This document shows positions 34,461 through 42,879 of a stretch of 64,000 nt of DNA, piece after piece; position 1 is the stretch's first letter; the number at the start of each line of letters is the position of its first letter. The position numbers and the translations under genes are program-made. The notes under the pieces were generated by a model. The model had not been told where the DNA came from. It saw only the letters and a program-made list of their open reading frames with translations, and did not search any database. The DNA comes from UBA12077 sp963665525. Its GTDB lineage: Bacteria; Bacteroidota; Bacteroidia; Bacteroidales; UBA12077. The stretch covers positions 3,038,001 to 3,102,000 of the forward strand of contig OY762280.1 in NCBI GenBank assembly GCA_963665525.1. The letters run 5' to 3'.

Positions 34461-35462
34461 ATGAACGTGAAAAATCAAGATATCAAATCTATATTCGACT
34501 CTTTTAATCAATTCAATATTTTAATCATTGGCGATGTAATGATTGATTCGTATATGTGGGGGAAAGTGAACCGTATCTCACCAGAAGCTCCTGTGCCAAT
34601 TATCATGAGCACGAAACAAGAAAACCGTTTAGGTGGTGCTGCCAATGTTGCTTTAAATGTGCAAGCGCTTGGAGCAAACCCAATTCTTTGTTCGGTTATC
34701 GGAAACGATGTTAAATCTAAAACATTTCAGAGTTTACTCAAAAAACGTAAACTAAGTAATAAAGGAATCCTTCAGGACGAAAACAGAATCACTACCGTAA
34801 AAACAAGAATTATTGCCGACAATCAACATTTACTAAGAGTTGATGAAGAGGTAGATAAAGAACTTAACTCAGATACTGAAGACAGATTTATCAAGAATAT
34901 CTTAACCATACTTGCCGATCAACCAATTAATGCCATCATTTTTGAAGATTACGATAAAGGATGTATTACTCCTAATGTAATACATAGTATTGTTGAATTT
35001 GCAAACAAAAATAATATTCCAACACTGGTTGATCCTAAGAAACGTAATTTCATGGATTACAAGAATGTTACTTTATTTAAACCTAACTTTAAAGAATTAA
35101 CAGAAGGATTAAAAGTTGAGATTAAGACCGGTGATTTTGAAGTCATTTTTGATGCCTCACAAAAACTAAAAACTGAACTGAATTGTAAATATCAGCTCAT
35201 AACTCTTTCGGAACTGGGTGTTTTTATCAGTTTTAATAACTCTTATGAAACAATACCTGCTGAAATTCGTGATATTGCTGATGTTTCAGGTGCAGGCGAT
35301 ACATTAATAAGCACTGCCAGCTTATGTCTAGCTGCGGGACTTGATCCAAAACTAATTGCAGGAATATCAAACCTCGCAGGCGGTTTGGTATGTGAAAAAG
35401 TAGGAGTTGTACCTATTAATAAAGATCAATTATTACAAGAAGCAGTAGAAAAATTTGTTTAA
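34461..35462 (+). CDS. rfaE1: D-glycero-beta-D-manno-heptose-7-phosphate kinase (PfkB family)
   Basis: The 333-residue protein corresponds to the kinase half of HldE/RfaE, which phosphorylates D,D-heptose-7-phosphate during synthesis of ADP-heptose for the lipopolysaccharide core. It has the first PfkB signature in RLGGAANVALNVQALGA and the second in VSGAGDTLISTASLCLAAG, with the catalytic base D280. The N-terminal FNILIIGDVMIDSYMWGKVNRISPEAPVPI is diagnostic for RfaE. The cytidylyltransferase half is missing, so a separate gene must supply it. Confidence 0.88.
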   Translation: MNVKNQDIKSIFDSFNQFNILIIGDVMIDSYMWGKVNRISPEAPVPIIMSTKQENRLGGAANVALNVQALGANPILCSVIGNDVKSKTFQSLLKKRKLSNKGILQDENRITTVKTRIIADNQHLLRVDEEVDKELNSDTEDRFIKNILTILADQPINAIIFEDYDKGCITPNVIHSIVEFANKNNIPTLVDPKKRNFMDYKNVTLFKPNFKELTEGLKVEIKTGDFEVIFDASQKLKTELNCKYQLITLSELGVFISFNNSYETIPAEIRDIADVSGAGDTLISTASLCLAAGLDPKLIAGISNLAGGLVCEKVGVVPINKDQLLQEAVEKFV

Positions 35463-35482
35463 CATTTTTTGAATATTCTATT

Positions 35483-35513
35483 TCAGATATTTGGTAAAAC
35501 TTATCTGATTTTT
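35483..35513 (+). terminator. Probable intrinsic terminator of the heptose kinase gene
   Basis: TCAGATA (35483-35489) pairs with TATCTGA (35502-35508) over a 12-base loop, followed by five T. The stem is AT-rich and short, so the call is moderate. Confidence 0.45.
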
Positions 35514-35538
35514 GTTAATAAACTGTTCATAACTCAAA

Positions 35539-35558
35539 AAGAATTGTTTACAATTCTT
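35539..35558. promoter_or_regulatory. 20-bp palindrome upstream of parA
   Basis: AAGAATTG and CAATTCTT form perfect 8-bp arms around TTTA. It lies about 35 bp upstream of the presumed parA -7 element, a position suited to an operator. It does not match the parS consensus. Confidence 0.35.
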
Positions 35559-35591
35559 AACTTAGTGAAATAGAAAAACACAATAAAATTG

Positions 35592-35599
35592 TATTTTTG
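35592..35599 (+). promoter_or_regulatory. -7 element of parA
   Basis: TATTTTTG is an exact TAnnTTTG match, giving a leader of about 53 bases. No -33 TTG at the expected distance. Confidence 0.4.
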
Positions 35600-35657
35600 A
35601 ATTCCTGAAATTTGGAAAAGTAGACATTAACAGGTTTATTCCTAAAAAAATATCTCT

Positions 35658-36458
35658 ATGGCAAAAGTAATTGCATTAGCAAATCAAAAAGGCGGAGTTG
35701 GAAAAACAACAACAGCCATAAATCTGGCAGCCAGTTTAGCTGTTCTTGAAAAAAAAGTATTAATTATTGATGCCGATCCTCAGGCAAATGCCACATCGGG
35801 AACGGGTTTTGATATACGTGCAATTAAAACAAGTATTTACGAATGCCTGGTTGATAATCAGGATCCAAAAAATATTATTCTAAATAGTGATATTGAAGGT
35901 TTAGATCTTATTCCTTCGCATATCGATTTGGTTGGAGCTGAGATTGAAATGCTTAACCAACCTAATAGAGAATATGTATTGAAACATATTATTGAAAAAA
36001 TCAGAGATGATTACGATTATATTTTAATTGACTGTTCTCCATCATTAGGATTAATAACTGTAAATGCACTTACAGCTGCCGATTCCATTGTAATCCCTGT
36101 GCAATGTGAATATTTTGCTTTAGAAGGATTAGGCAAACTTTTAAATACCATTAAGATTATCCAATCAAGATTAAATAAAGAACTCGAAATTGAAGGATTC
36201 CTTTTAACCATGTACGATCCACGATTACGACTTTCAAATCAGGTAGTTGATGAGGTTAAAAAACATTTCCAGGATATGGTTTTTGAAACCATTATTCAAA
36301 GAAATATTAAATTAAGCGAGTCTCCAAGTTACGGTAAGCCTGTAGTATTGTATGATGCAGCATCGAAAGGATCGGTTAATTATTTAAATCTTGCCAGAGA
36401 GATATTACAAAAGAACGACGAAACAAAAATTGCAAACGCAGAAAAAGTAGTAGAATAA
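35658..36458 (+). CDS. parA: ParA/Soj chromosome-partitioning ATPase
   Basis: The 266-residue protein has the deviant Walker A KGGVGKTTTA (K11-A20), Walker A' LIIDADPQANATSG, and Walker B YDYILIDCSPSLGLITVNAL. This is the Soj type without an N-terminal DNA-binding domain, which forms a dynamic pattern on the nucleoid and segregates origins with ParB bound at parS. parB follows after 22 bases. Chromosomal parAB usually lies near oriC, but no origin or parS was found here. Confidence 0.96.
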   Translation: MAKVIALANQKGGVGKTTTAINLAASLAVLEKKVLIIDADPQANATSGTGFDIRAIKTSIYECLVDNQDPKNIILNSDIEGLDLIPSHIDLVGAEIEMLNQPNREYVLKHIIEKIRDDYDYILIDCSPSLGLITVNALTAADSIVIPVQCEYFALEGLGKLLNTIKIIQSRLNKELEIEGFLLTMYDPRLRLSNQVVDEVKKHFQDMVFETIIQRNIKLSESPSYGKPVVLYDAASKGSVNYLNLAREILQKNDETKIANAEKVVE

Positions 36459-36480
36459 CAATAAAATAATTTAACGGAAA

Positions 36481-37347
36481 ATGGCAAAACGAAATGCATT
36501 AGGAAGAGGATTAGGAGCATTAATTGATGACGCGGGTCAGGAACATATTGTAACTGCTGATGCCGTTAACGAAATTGATATTGACAAAATTGAAGCAAAC
36601 CCGTTTCAACCCCGTACCATATTTAAGGAAGAAGCCCTTGAGGAACTTTCTAATTCAATAAAAGAACTGGGAATTATTCAGCCAATTACAGTTAGAACAA
36701 TTGACGGTGGAAAATTCCAGTTAATATCAGGGGAAAGAAGATTAAGAGCAGCACAACTTGCAGGATTAAAGAAAATACCTGCATACATTCGTTTTGCTGA
36801 TGATCAGGGAATGCTTGAAATGGCGCTGGTTGAAAATATTCAGCGTGAAGATCTTGATGCTATTGAAGTTGCAATAAGTTACCAAAGATTAATCGAAGAA
36901 TGTAAACTCACTCAGGAAAACATGAGTGAGCGTGTTGGAAAAAAACGATCAACCATTTCAAATTATCTTCGACTACTAAAATTACCTGCAGAAATTCAAC
37001 TAGGAATTCGTGATAAGCAAATTACAATGGGACATGCAAGAGCCCTTGTTAATATAGAAAATGAAGCAACACAGCTTAAAATCTACTACAAAATAATTGA
37101 TGAAGGTTTATCAGTTCGTAAAACCGAAGACATTATTCGTGATGTAAATGCCCCAAAAGTAAACGGCAAAAACGAAAAAGTAAGATTACCAGAAGAATAC
37201 GAGCAACTTAAAAAACATCTGGTAGAGCATTTTGAAGCACCTATTGATTTCAAACGAAACAATAAAGGAAGCGGAAAAATCGTTATTCCATTTAAATCTG
37301 ATGAAGATTTAGAAAGAATAATGGGAATTATTGATAAAATGAAATAA
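36481..37347 (+). CDS. parB: ParB/Spo0J chromosome-partitioning protein
   Basis: The 288-residue CTPase and DNA-binding protein starts MAKRNALGRGLGALI, a ParB signature. The ParB/Srx domain (about 29-120) includes NPFQPRTIF, LISGERRLRAAQLAG (CTP-binding) and VENIQREDLDAIEVA. The helix-turn-helix region (about 135-185) has VGKKRSTISNYLRLLKLP and the segment ITMGHARALV. The C-terminal dimerisation domain follows. It is translated from the same message as parA, and the DUF5683 gene follows after 34 bases. Confidence 0.96.
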   Translation: MAKRNALGRGLGALIDDAGQEHIVTADAVNEIDIDKIEANPFQPRTIFKEEALEELSNSIKELGIIQPITVRTIDGGKFQLISGERRLRAAQLAGLKKIPAYIRFADDQGMLEMALVENIQREDLDAIEVAISYQRLIEECKLTQENMSERVGKKRSTISNYLRLLKLPAEIQLGIRDKQITMGHARALVNIENEATQLKIYYKIIDEGLSVRKTEDIIRDVNAPKVNGKNEKVRLPEEYEQLKKHLVEHFEAPIDFKRNNKGSGKIVIPFKSDEDLERIMGIIDKMK

Positions 37348-37381
37348 TTTTGCCCGGTAACAAATTAAAACTGATATCATT

Positions 37382-37942
37382 TTGCTGGGAAAGAAACTTA
37401 AAATCCTTGGATTTATAATATTATTTATTTGTACAATTACTGTCGGGAAAGGGCAAGAAACATCCTCTCCCGATAATAGTTTACAAGTAGAAAATATTAA
37501 AGTACACTCTCCACATAAAGCAACCATTTATTCAGCACTTATTCCAGGCTTAGGACAGATTTACAATAAAAAATACTGGAAACTTCCAATCATTTATGGA
37601 GCCACAGGTATTTTAATTTATGCATTTGATTTTAATAATGATCAATACAATAAATATAAAAATGCATACGCCGATATGGATGCCGGTAAAATAACAAGTT
37701 TTGAAGGATATACCGATAAAGATATTTTATTACGCTTAAAAGATAACTATAAACGAAACCGGGAACTTAATGTCATTTCACTTGCTGCAGTATATTTACT
37801 TAATGTTGTAGATGCTACTGTTGATGCACATTTATTTGACTATAAGATTAATGATGATTTATCTCTCAACGTACAACCCATAGTTAAACAGTCTTTTGAT
37901 TTTCAAAACACTTATGGGGTATCTCTAGCCTTTTCTTTTTAA
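37382..37942 (+). CDS. DUF5683 family exported protein
   Basis: The frame has no ATG near its 5' end; TTG at 37382 is the most plausible start and gives a 186-residue protein with a signal sequence (about 6-22). The core is the DUF5683 pattern ATIYSALIPGLGQIYNKKYWKLPIIYGATGILIYAFDFN, with a small hydrophobic hairpin suggesting membrane association, and a second hydrophobic patch (LNVISLAAVYLLNVVDATVDAHLF). The C-terminus SLAFSF resembles an outer-membrane beta-strand end. Position right after parAB and before a lytic transglycosylase is common in this phylum, but no function is known. Confidence 0.75.
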   Translation: MLGKKLKILGFIILFICTITVGKGQETSSPDNSLQVENIKVHSPHKATIYSALIPGLGQIYNKKYWKLPIIYGATGILIYAFDFNNDQYNKYKNAYADMDAGKITSFEGYTDKDILLRLKDNYKRNRELNVISLAAVYLLNVVDATVDAHLFDYKINDDLSLNVQPIVKQSFDFQNTYGVSLAFSF

Positions 37943-38044
37943 TTAAAATCTTTAACAATTTATAACAAAAAACGTTTTCTTTTTTAATAGAATTGTAGTT
38001 ATTTCGGGCATTATACTAAATTTAATGTTACAAAATCATAGATT

Positions 38045-39595
38045 ATGATCAAGAAATTATTTTTAATACTTTTTATATTTTCACAAGTTATTTATTGCCA
38101 GGCAAAATCAGAATTTGAAACAAAGAAAGATTCAATCCGGTTTTACAAGCAAATCAACGAAAGTTTTGAAACTAACCTTGACAGCTTAATTAATCTTTGG
38201 TATGTAAAAAATAGTATTAAAACTGATTATAATTCTCATAATAAAGATTCAATTGATGGAATTCCTGAATTTCCAGATTCTATTTACATAGAAAGACTTC
38301 AAAATATTCCTTCGATAATTGATTTATCATATAATAAAATTGTACGAAATTATATTCATGTATATACCAAACAACGTCGTGAGAATGTAGAGGCAATGAT
38401 CGGTGTTTCTGACTATTATTTTCCAAAAATTGAAGAAATTTTTGAAAGTTATGGTATCCCTACAGAATTAAAATACATGGCCGTTATTGAGTCGGCATTA
38501 AACCCTCGAGCAGTTTCCAGAGTTGGTGCAACAGGAATGTGGCAGTTTATGTATGGAACAGCACGTATGTACGATTTAACTGTTAACTCATATGTAGACG
38601 AACGTCGCGATCCCATAAAATCTGCTCATGCTGCTGCTCTTTTTATGAAAGATCTTTATGCTATGTTTAACGATTGGACATTAGTTATTGCAGCATATAA
38701 CTGTGGTCCGGGAAATGTAAATAAGGCCATCAGACGTTCAGGAGGCAATCGTGATTTCTGGAAAATATTTTATCGCTTACCTCGTGAAACCAGAGGCTAT
38801 GTTCCTGCTTATATAGCAGCAAGTTATACTTTTAATTATTACCAAGAACATGGCTTGGATCCTCGTTATCCTGAGATATCTATCTCTACTGATACTATCA
38901 TGATTTCGGATAATTTGCATTTAAAACAGGTTTCTGAAGTATTAAATATTCCTTTAAAAGCATTACGTGATTTAAATCCTCAGTACAAAATTGATGTTAT
39001 TCCAGGTAAAGGAAATCCTTATTCATTAACAATTCCTTTAGAAAACACCGGAAATTTTATCGACTTGCAAGATTCCATTTTTGCATACAAAGATTCTATT
39101 TACTTTAATGCAGATAATACGATTAGAAACCCTCAGCATTCGTATTACGTTCCTCAAGCTCCAACCAATAGAGACAGACTTATTTATACTGTTAAATCAG
39201 GTGATAATTTAGGATTCATCTCGGAATGGTACCATGTAAGAACTTCCGATATTCGTTATTGGAATAATATTCGAGGCAATATGATTCGTGTAGGTCAAAA
39301 ACTGAATATCTATGTACCCAAAGGTACAGCATCAAAATATGCTGATATTAATAAACTTACTTTTGAGCAAAAGCAACAAAGAATTGGTAAAACTGTAGCA
39401 AAAACTACAGAAGTTAAAACAGAACCGGTTAATGCTAATTACATATATTATAAAGTTAAATCAGGAGATACTCTTTGGGAGATAGCTAAAAAATACGATG
39501 GTGTTACCGAGACCGATATTATGAACCTAAACAATATAAGTAGCGGTCGTTCTCTTAAAGCTGGTCAAATGATTAAGATTAAAACGAAGGGTTAA
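38045..39595 (+). CDS. MltD-like membrane-bound lytic transglycosylase with two LysM domains
   Basis: The 516-residue exported protein cleaves peptidoglycan glycan strands. A signal peptide (about 1-20) is followed by a helical region, then the SLT domain (about 120-260) with catalytic E149 in AVIESALNPRAVSRVGATGMWQFM and the AAYNCGPGNVNKAIRR segment. Two LysM modules bind peptidoglycan: about 380-427 (YTVKSGDNLGFISEWY) and 467-513 (YKVKSGDTLWEIAKKY). A signal for lipid modification is not obvious, so periplasmic localisation is likely. It is probably co-transcribed with the parAB-DUF5683 genes. Confidence 0.9.
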   Translation: MIKKLFLILFIFSQVIYCQAKSEFETKKDSIRFYKQINESFETNLDSLINLWYVKNSIKTDYNSHNKDSIDGIPEFPDSIYIERLQNIPSIIDLSYNKIVRNYIHVYTKQRRENVEAMIGVSDYYFPKIEEIFESYGIPTELKYMAVIESALNPRAVSRVGATGMWQFMYGTARMYDLTVNSYVDERRDPIKSAHAAALFMKDLYAMFNDWTLVIAAYNCGPGNVNKAIRRSGGNRDFWKIFYRLPRETRGYVPAYIAASYTFNYYQEHGLDPRYPEISISTDTIMISDNLHLKQVSEVLNIPLKALRDLNPQYKIDVIPGKGNPYSLTIPLENTGNFIDLQDSIFAYKDSIYFNADNTIRNPQHSYYVPQAPTNRDRLIYTVKSGDNLGFISEWYHVRTSDIRYWNNIRGNMIRVGQKLNIYVPKGTASKYADINKLTFEQKQQRIGKTVAKTTEVKTEPVNANYIYYKVKSGDTLWEIAKKYDGVTETDIMNLNNISSGRSLKAGQMIKIKTKG

Positions 39596-39601
39596 GCTGT
39601 T

Positions 39602-40138
39602 TTAATTTATTTTTCCTGATAAATTTTCAATACTTTTTTGTGCTTGTTTGTCATTGTAGGCATCTCCTGCATCATATGATTCTGAGGTAATTGCATCGAT
39701 GTATTCAACACCCAAAGCTTTAAAAGATCGTTTAAACATCTCGGTTGTTAAATCACAATCTCCTGCTCCTGACCCGGCAGGAAGAATGAGGGCTGCTTTT
39801 TTCCCTTTCAGTTTTTTATTTACAAAATAAGGTCTAAACCGATCTATAAGCATTTTAGTTTGTGCAGAAGGACCAAACCAATAGATGGGTGTTCCAATAA
39901 TCAAATAATCAGCCTCATTAATCTTTGAATACAAATCGGTCATTCCATCACCAAGAATACATTCTAAGTCTCCTTCTTTACATGCACGACAATCTGTACA
40001 TGGATTTATTGAATAATCGTATAAGAACAATTGTTCTGCCTTTACATTTTCACTTAGATGACTAATCAGATATTCAGATAAAATTGCCGTGTTACCTTCT
40101 TTTCGTGGACTTCCGTTTATAATGAGTACTTTCTTCAT
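39602..40138 (-). CDS. Flavodoxin-family NAD(P)H-dependent oxidoreductase with cysteine cluster
   Basis: The 178-residue protein has the FMN-binding start LIINGSPRKEGNTAILSEYL, the TPIYWFGPSAQTKMLIDRF segment typical of FMN-reductase/iron-sulfur flavoproteins, and a cysteine group CTDCRACKEGDLEC (about 48-61), which in this family may bind an iron-sulfur cluster. Electron partner unknown. Its start lies only 1 base after the stop of the phosphoesterase gene, so the two are translationally linked in the GH92 operon. Confidence 0.85.
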   Translation of the reverse strand: MKKVLIINGSPRKEGNTAILSEYLISHLSENVKAEQLFLYDYSINPCTDCRACKEGDLECILGDGMTDLYSKINEADYLIIGTPIYWFGPSAQTKMLIDRFRPYFVNKKLKGKKAALILPAGSGAGDCDLTTEMFKRSFKALGVEYIDAITSESYDAGDAYNDKQAQKSIENLSGKIN

Positions 40139-40139
40139 A

Positions 40140-42836
40140 TCATTTCATATAAATTATTTGTTTTGAGCTCATCATTTCTCCATTTATTGTACATCTGCAA
40201 AAATAAATTCCGGAATCTACTTTATTTTCAATGCTATTATTTGTATCCCACTTAAAGTGAAAGATGCCTGGCTGCATCTTTTTATCAACCAGCACATCGA
40301 CTAATCTACCTACCGAATCAAATATGGATAAATTAATCCTACCCTCTTTTTTAATTTCAATTTCAATATTTACCAGATCTTTGAAGGGATTTGGATAGGT
40401 CTTAATGATACTCTGTTTAAGGTCGCTAATTCCTGTTGCATTTCCACCACCTTTTACTATCGAAACAATAATCTCATCACTATTCGGAATATTTACTTTA
40501 ACATAACATAACACATAATTATCAAGCTCAATAGTTTGTTCCAACACTCCATTTGTAACTTTGTAACCATCATCACTAACGGGCATTAAAAATTTTATTA
40601 CCCCATTATTAAATGTCTGTTTAAATTTATTTTGGATAATCGCAGAAACACTATCTAAAGAAGCATTATTTATCATATTAAATTCCAGCTTTAACATATC
40701 TCCACTAGAATTTGTTTGTATAGGTCCCTCTGCTTTTAGAATATTATTATTTACTCTAATTACTCTGTAGGTTCTATTTCCATCACAGGTGCTTGCCGTT
40801 GAAATATTATATGGATGTGTAGCATCTTCCAAGTTTTTATGAGTATGTCCCCATAGTGCCATATCAACACCTAAATCATATAAATCTAATTCTTTTTTAA
40901 AATCATAATGATAAAATAATACTTTAGTTTTATCTCCAGCGGCAGCAATATCATTATTCAACCATGTTAATTGAGATGAAATAAAACTTTCATTTCCATA
41001 TACATCATACATATATCCATCGTAATTATCGTATGCCTCAAGACCAATAAAATGTGTATTCCCATAATCAAAGCTATAATCATGTGATAAATATTCAACT
41101 TTTGTTGGGGGTATTTCCCGCTGTCTGTATCCGAAGAAACGCCACCATTCTCTACGCGCAGTTCCTTGTGGAGGAGGTGTTGCATCCCAACCTCCTAAAT
41201 CATGATTTCCCGGAACAAGGTAAACAGGAACCTCTAATTTTTCTAATAACTTAACAGCTAAAGTATGATTTCGAAGACATTCAAAATCCTCTAGCTCACC
41301 TTCATTAATTAAATCTCCTGTTAAAAGGACAAACTCAGGATTTAGTATATTGATATCTTTTATCACCTCGTAAAGATCATCCATCTCCGACTCATCAGTA
41401 TCATAGCCACTTTCTCCATAGAACGTATGCCCAGGAAGATGAGTATCGGTAATATGAATAAAATAATACTCATCTTTATACTGATCAATTACTTTAACTG
41501 CATGTTTAACCTCATCTGTTAATCCTCCGGAAGCAGATACTCTCATGTCATATAATTCATACAAATCAACATTAGGAATTGTAGTTGTCAAAGTCCATTT
41601 ATCTAAATCACTATCATAACTGGCTTGATCTACCGGAACAGAAAAACTTACATTTTTATAAAACAATTCTACTACCCAATCTGTAGTATTTTCTGGTGCA
41701 AAACATTCAATATCCATTTGCTGTTGAGGAATTACAATTGATGGGATATTAGGTAATGGCCTTTGCACAATAGTTAAAGTGTCAGCCCTAGGAATATCAC
41801 ATAGATCGGAAGCATACTCCAAGTCCCCTATTGATAAATAACTAATAACAGAACCATTGATGGTTGGTGAATTAAACTCAAGATTTGCATTACCTTCAGC
41901 TAAGGGTTGAAAATTTAAATAAACTAAAATTGAAGTGTTATCACTATTGATACTTCCTGAAAAATTAAGCTCAATATTTCCTATACTGGAGTCATCGGTG
42001 ATGCTTCCTGTTTCAGAAATTGTTCCTGTTTTCGAAAATCCCTGGTATTCAAACTTTGTTTGATCATATTGCATTTTTAGTGAATATGAACTTATAGCAT
42101 TTGTTTGATTAAGGATTGATATTTTAATAGGATATGAAAAGCTTACATCACTCTCAACGAACTTATCGTTTGTACTTAAAATATATTCATTATTTGCTGA
42201 TTGAAAATCATCAATAAATCGTGGAGATAAACACTGAACACCGTATGATAAACCTACTACTCCTTTTATATAATTAAAAGAATATCCCGTAAACAATTCA
42301 AAGTCTATACTTAAGTCATAAATTACTGGTCTAACTTCACATTCTCCTGATCCATCATCCACTTCCCAATTATTATATTGATCAAAAACGGATGTTACAT
42401 TACAATCATTTACTTGAACAAAAACTCCTTCGTATGCTTCTGAAGTTACATCGCTTGTTGAAATACTTGTAGCTGTTGGTAATATATTTCCTGAACTAAT
42501 AACACTATAAGCTGTTAAATCCTTAATCTCAGTATATCCATTATATTCAGCTACAGTTCCTGTTATTAGAATACTATCTCCAATTGCGGGTGAATAATTA
42601 TTATCGTAAACAAATAATCCATTCCATGCTCCACCCTTTGAAGATGATATAAAATATCTTCCTCCAGAAAAATTGTTAGCCGTTACAATACCACCAGTTG
42701 TTACACTTTGATCGTTATATATCGAAGGATAAGTACCATCACCAGCATTCGTAGTATACTGTATGTCGTTTATACTTATCTGAGCAGATAAGATAGAAGG
42801 CATTAAAGCAATAAGAATTATAAAGATCTTTTTCAT
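40140..42836 (-). CDS. Secreted calcineurin-like phosphoesterase with OB, cohesin-like and T9SS sorting domains
   Basis: The 898-residue protein has a signal peptide (about 1-19), an OB-fold-like domain (about 20-210; GDSILITGTVAEYNGYTEIKDL), a cohesin-like beta-sandwich (about 225-345; SYSLKMQYDQTKFEYQGFS), a linker, and a calcineurin-like domain (about 455-700) with metal ligands D464 and H466 (HITDTHLPGH), D508 (TGDLINEG), N544/H545 (GNHD), and a late GHTH motif (ALWGHTHKN). The last about 80 residues (TYPNPFKDLVNIEIE to SKQIIYMK) form a type A T9SS sorting domain, so the mature protein is secreted or surface-bound. It follows the GH92 gene by 43 bases. Substrate unknown. Confidence 0.88.
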   Translation of the reverse strand: MKKIFIILIALMPSILSAQISINDIQYTTNAGDGTYPSIYNDQSVTTGGIVTANNFSGGRYFISSSKGGAWNGLFVYDNNYSPAIGDSILITGTVAEYNGYTEIKDLTAYSVISSGNILPTATSISTSDVTSEAYEGVFVQVNDCNVTSVFDQYNNWEVDDGSGECEVRPVIYDLSIDFELFTGYSFNYIKGVVGLSYGVQCLSPRFIDDFQSANNEYILSTNDKFVESDVSFSYPIKISILNQTNAISSYSLKMQYDQTKFEYQGFSKTGTISETGSITDDSSIGNIELNFSGSINSDNTSILVYLNFQPLAEGNANLEFNSPTINGSVISYLSIGDLEYASDLCDIPRADTLTIVQRPLPNIPSIVIPQQQMDIECFAPENTTDWVVELFYKNVSFSVPVDQASYDSDLDKWTLTTTIPNVDLYELYDMRVSASGGLTDEVKHAVKVIDQYKDEYYFIHITDTHLPGHTFYGESGYDTDESEMDDLYEVIKDINILNPEFVLLTGDLINEGELEDFECLRNHTLAVKLLEKLEVPVYLVPGNHDLGGWDATPPPQGTARREWWRFFGYRQREIPPTKVEYLSHDYSFDYGNTHFIGLEAYDNYDGYMYDVYGNESFISSQLTWLNNDIAAAGDKTKVLFYHYDFKKELDLYDLGVDMALWGHTHKNLEDATHPYNISTASTCDGNRTYRVIRVNNNILKAEGPIQTNSSGDMLKLEFNMINNASLDSVSAIIQNKFKQTFNNGVIKFLMPVSDDGYKVTNGVLEQTIELDNYVLCYVKVNIPNSDEIIVSIVKGGGNATGISDLKQSIIKTYPNPFKDLVNIEIEIKKEGRINLSIFDSVGRLVDVLVDKKMQPGIFHFKWDTNNSIENKVDSGIYFCRCTINGEMMSSKQIIYMK

Positions 42837-42879
42837 GGCAAAATATTTTACAACCTCCTAAAAGTAAGCATAAACTCTT

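Noticed and set aside
34228..34461. A 77-codon open frame overlapping the end of the NTF2-like lipoprotein gene
   Set aside because: It begins inside the lipoprotein gene in another frame and then runs through the inverted-repeat element and the next promoter; no family similarity.
35463..37381. Replication origin or parS sites near parAB
   Set aside because: No DnaA-box cluster and no parS-like palindrome could be recognised.
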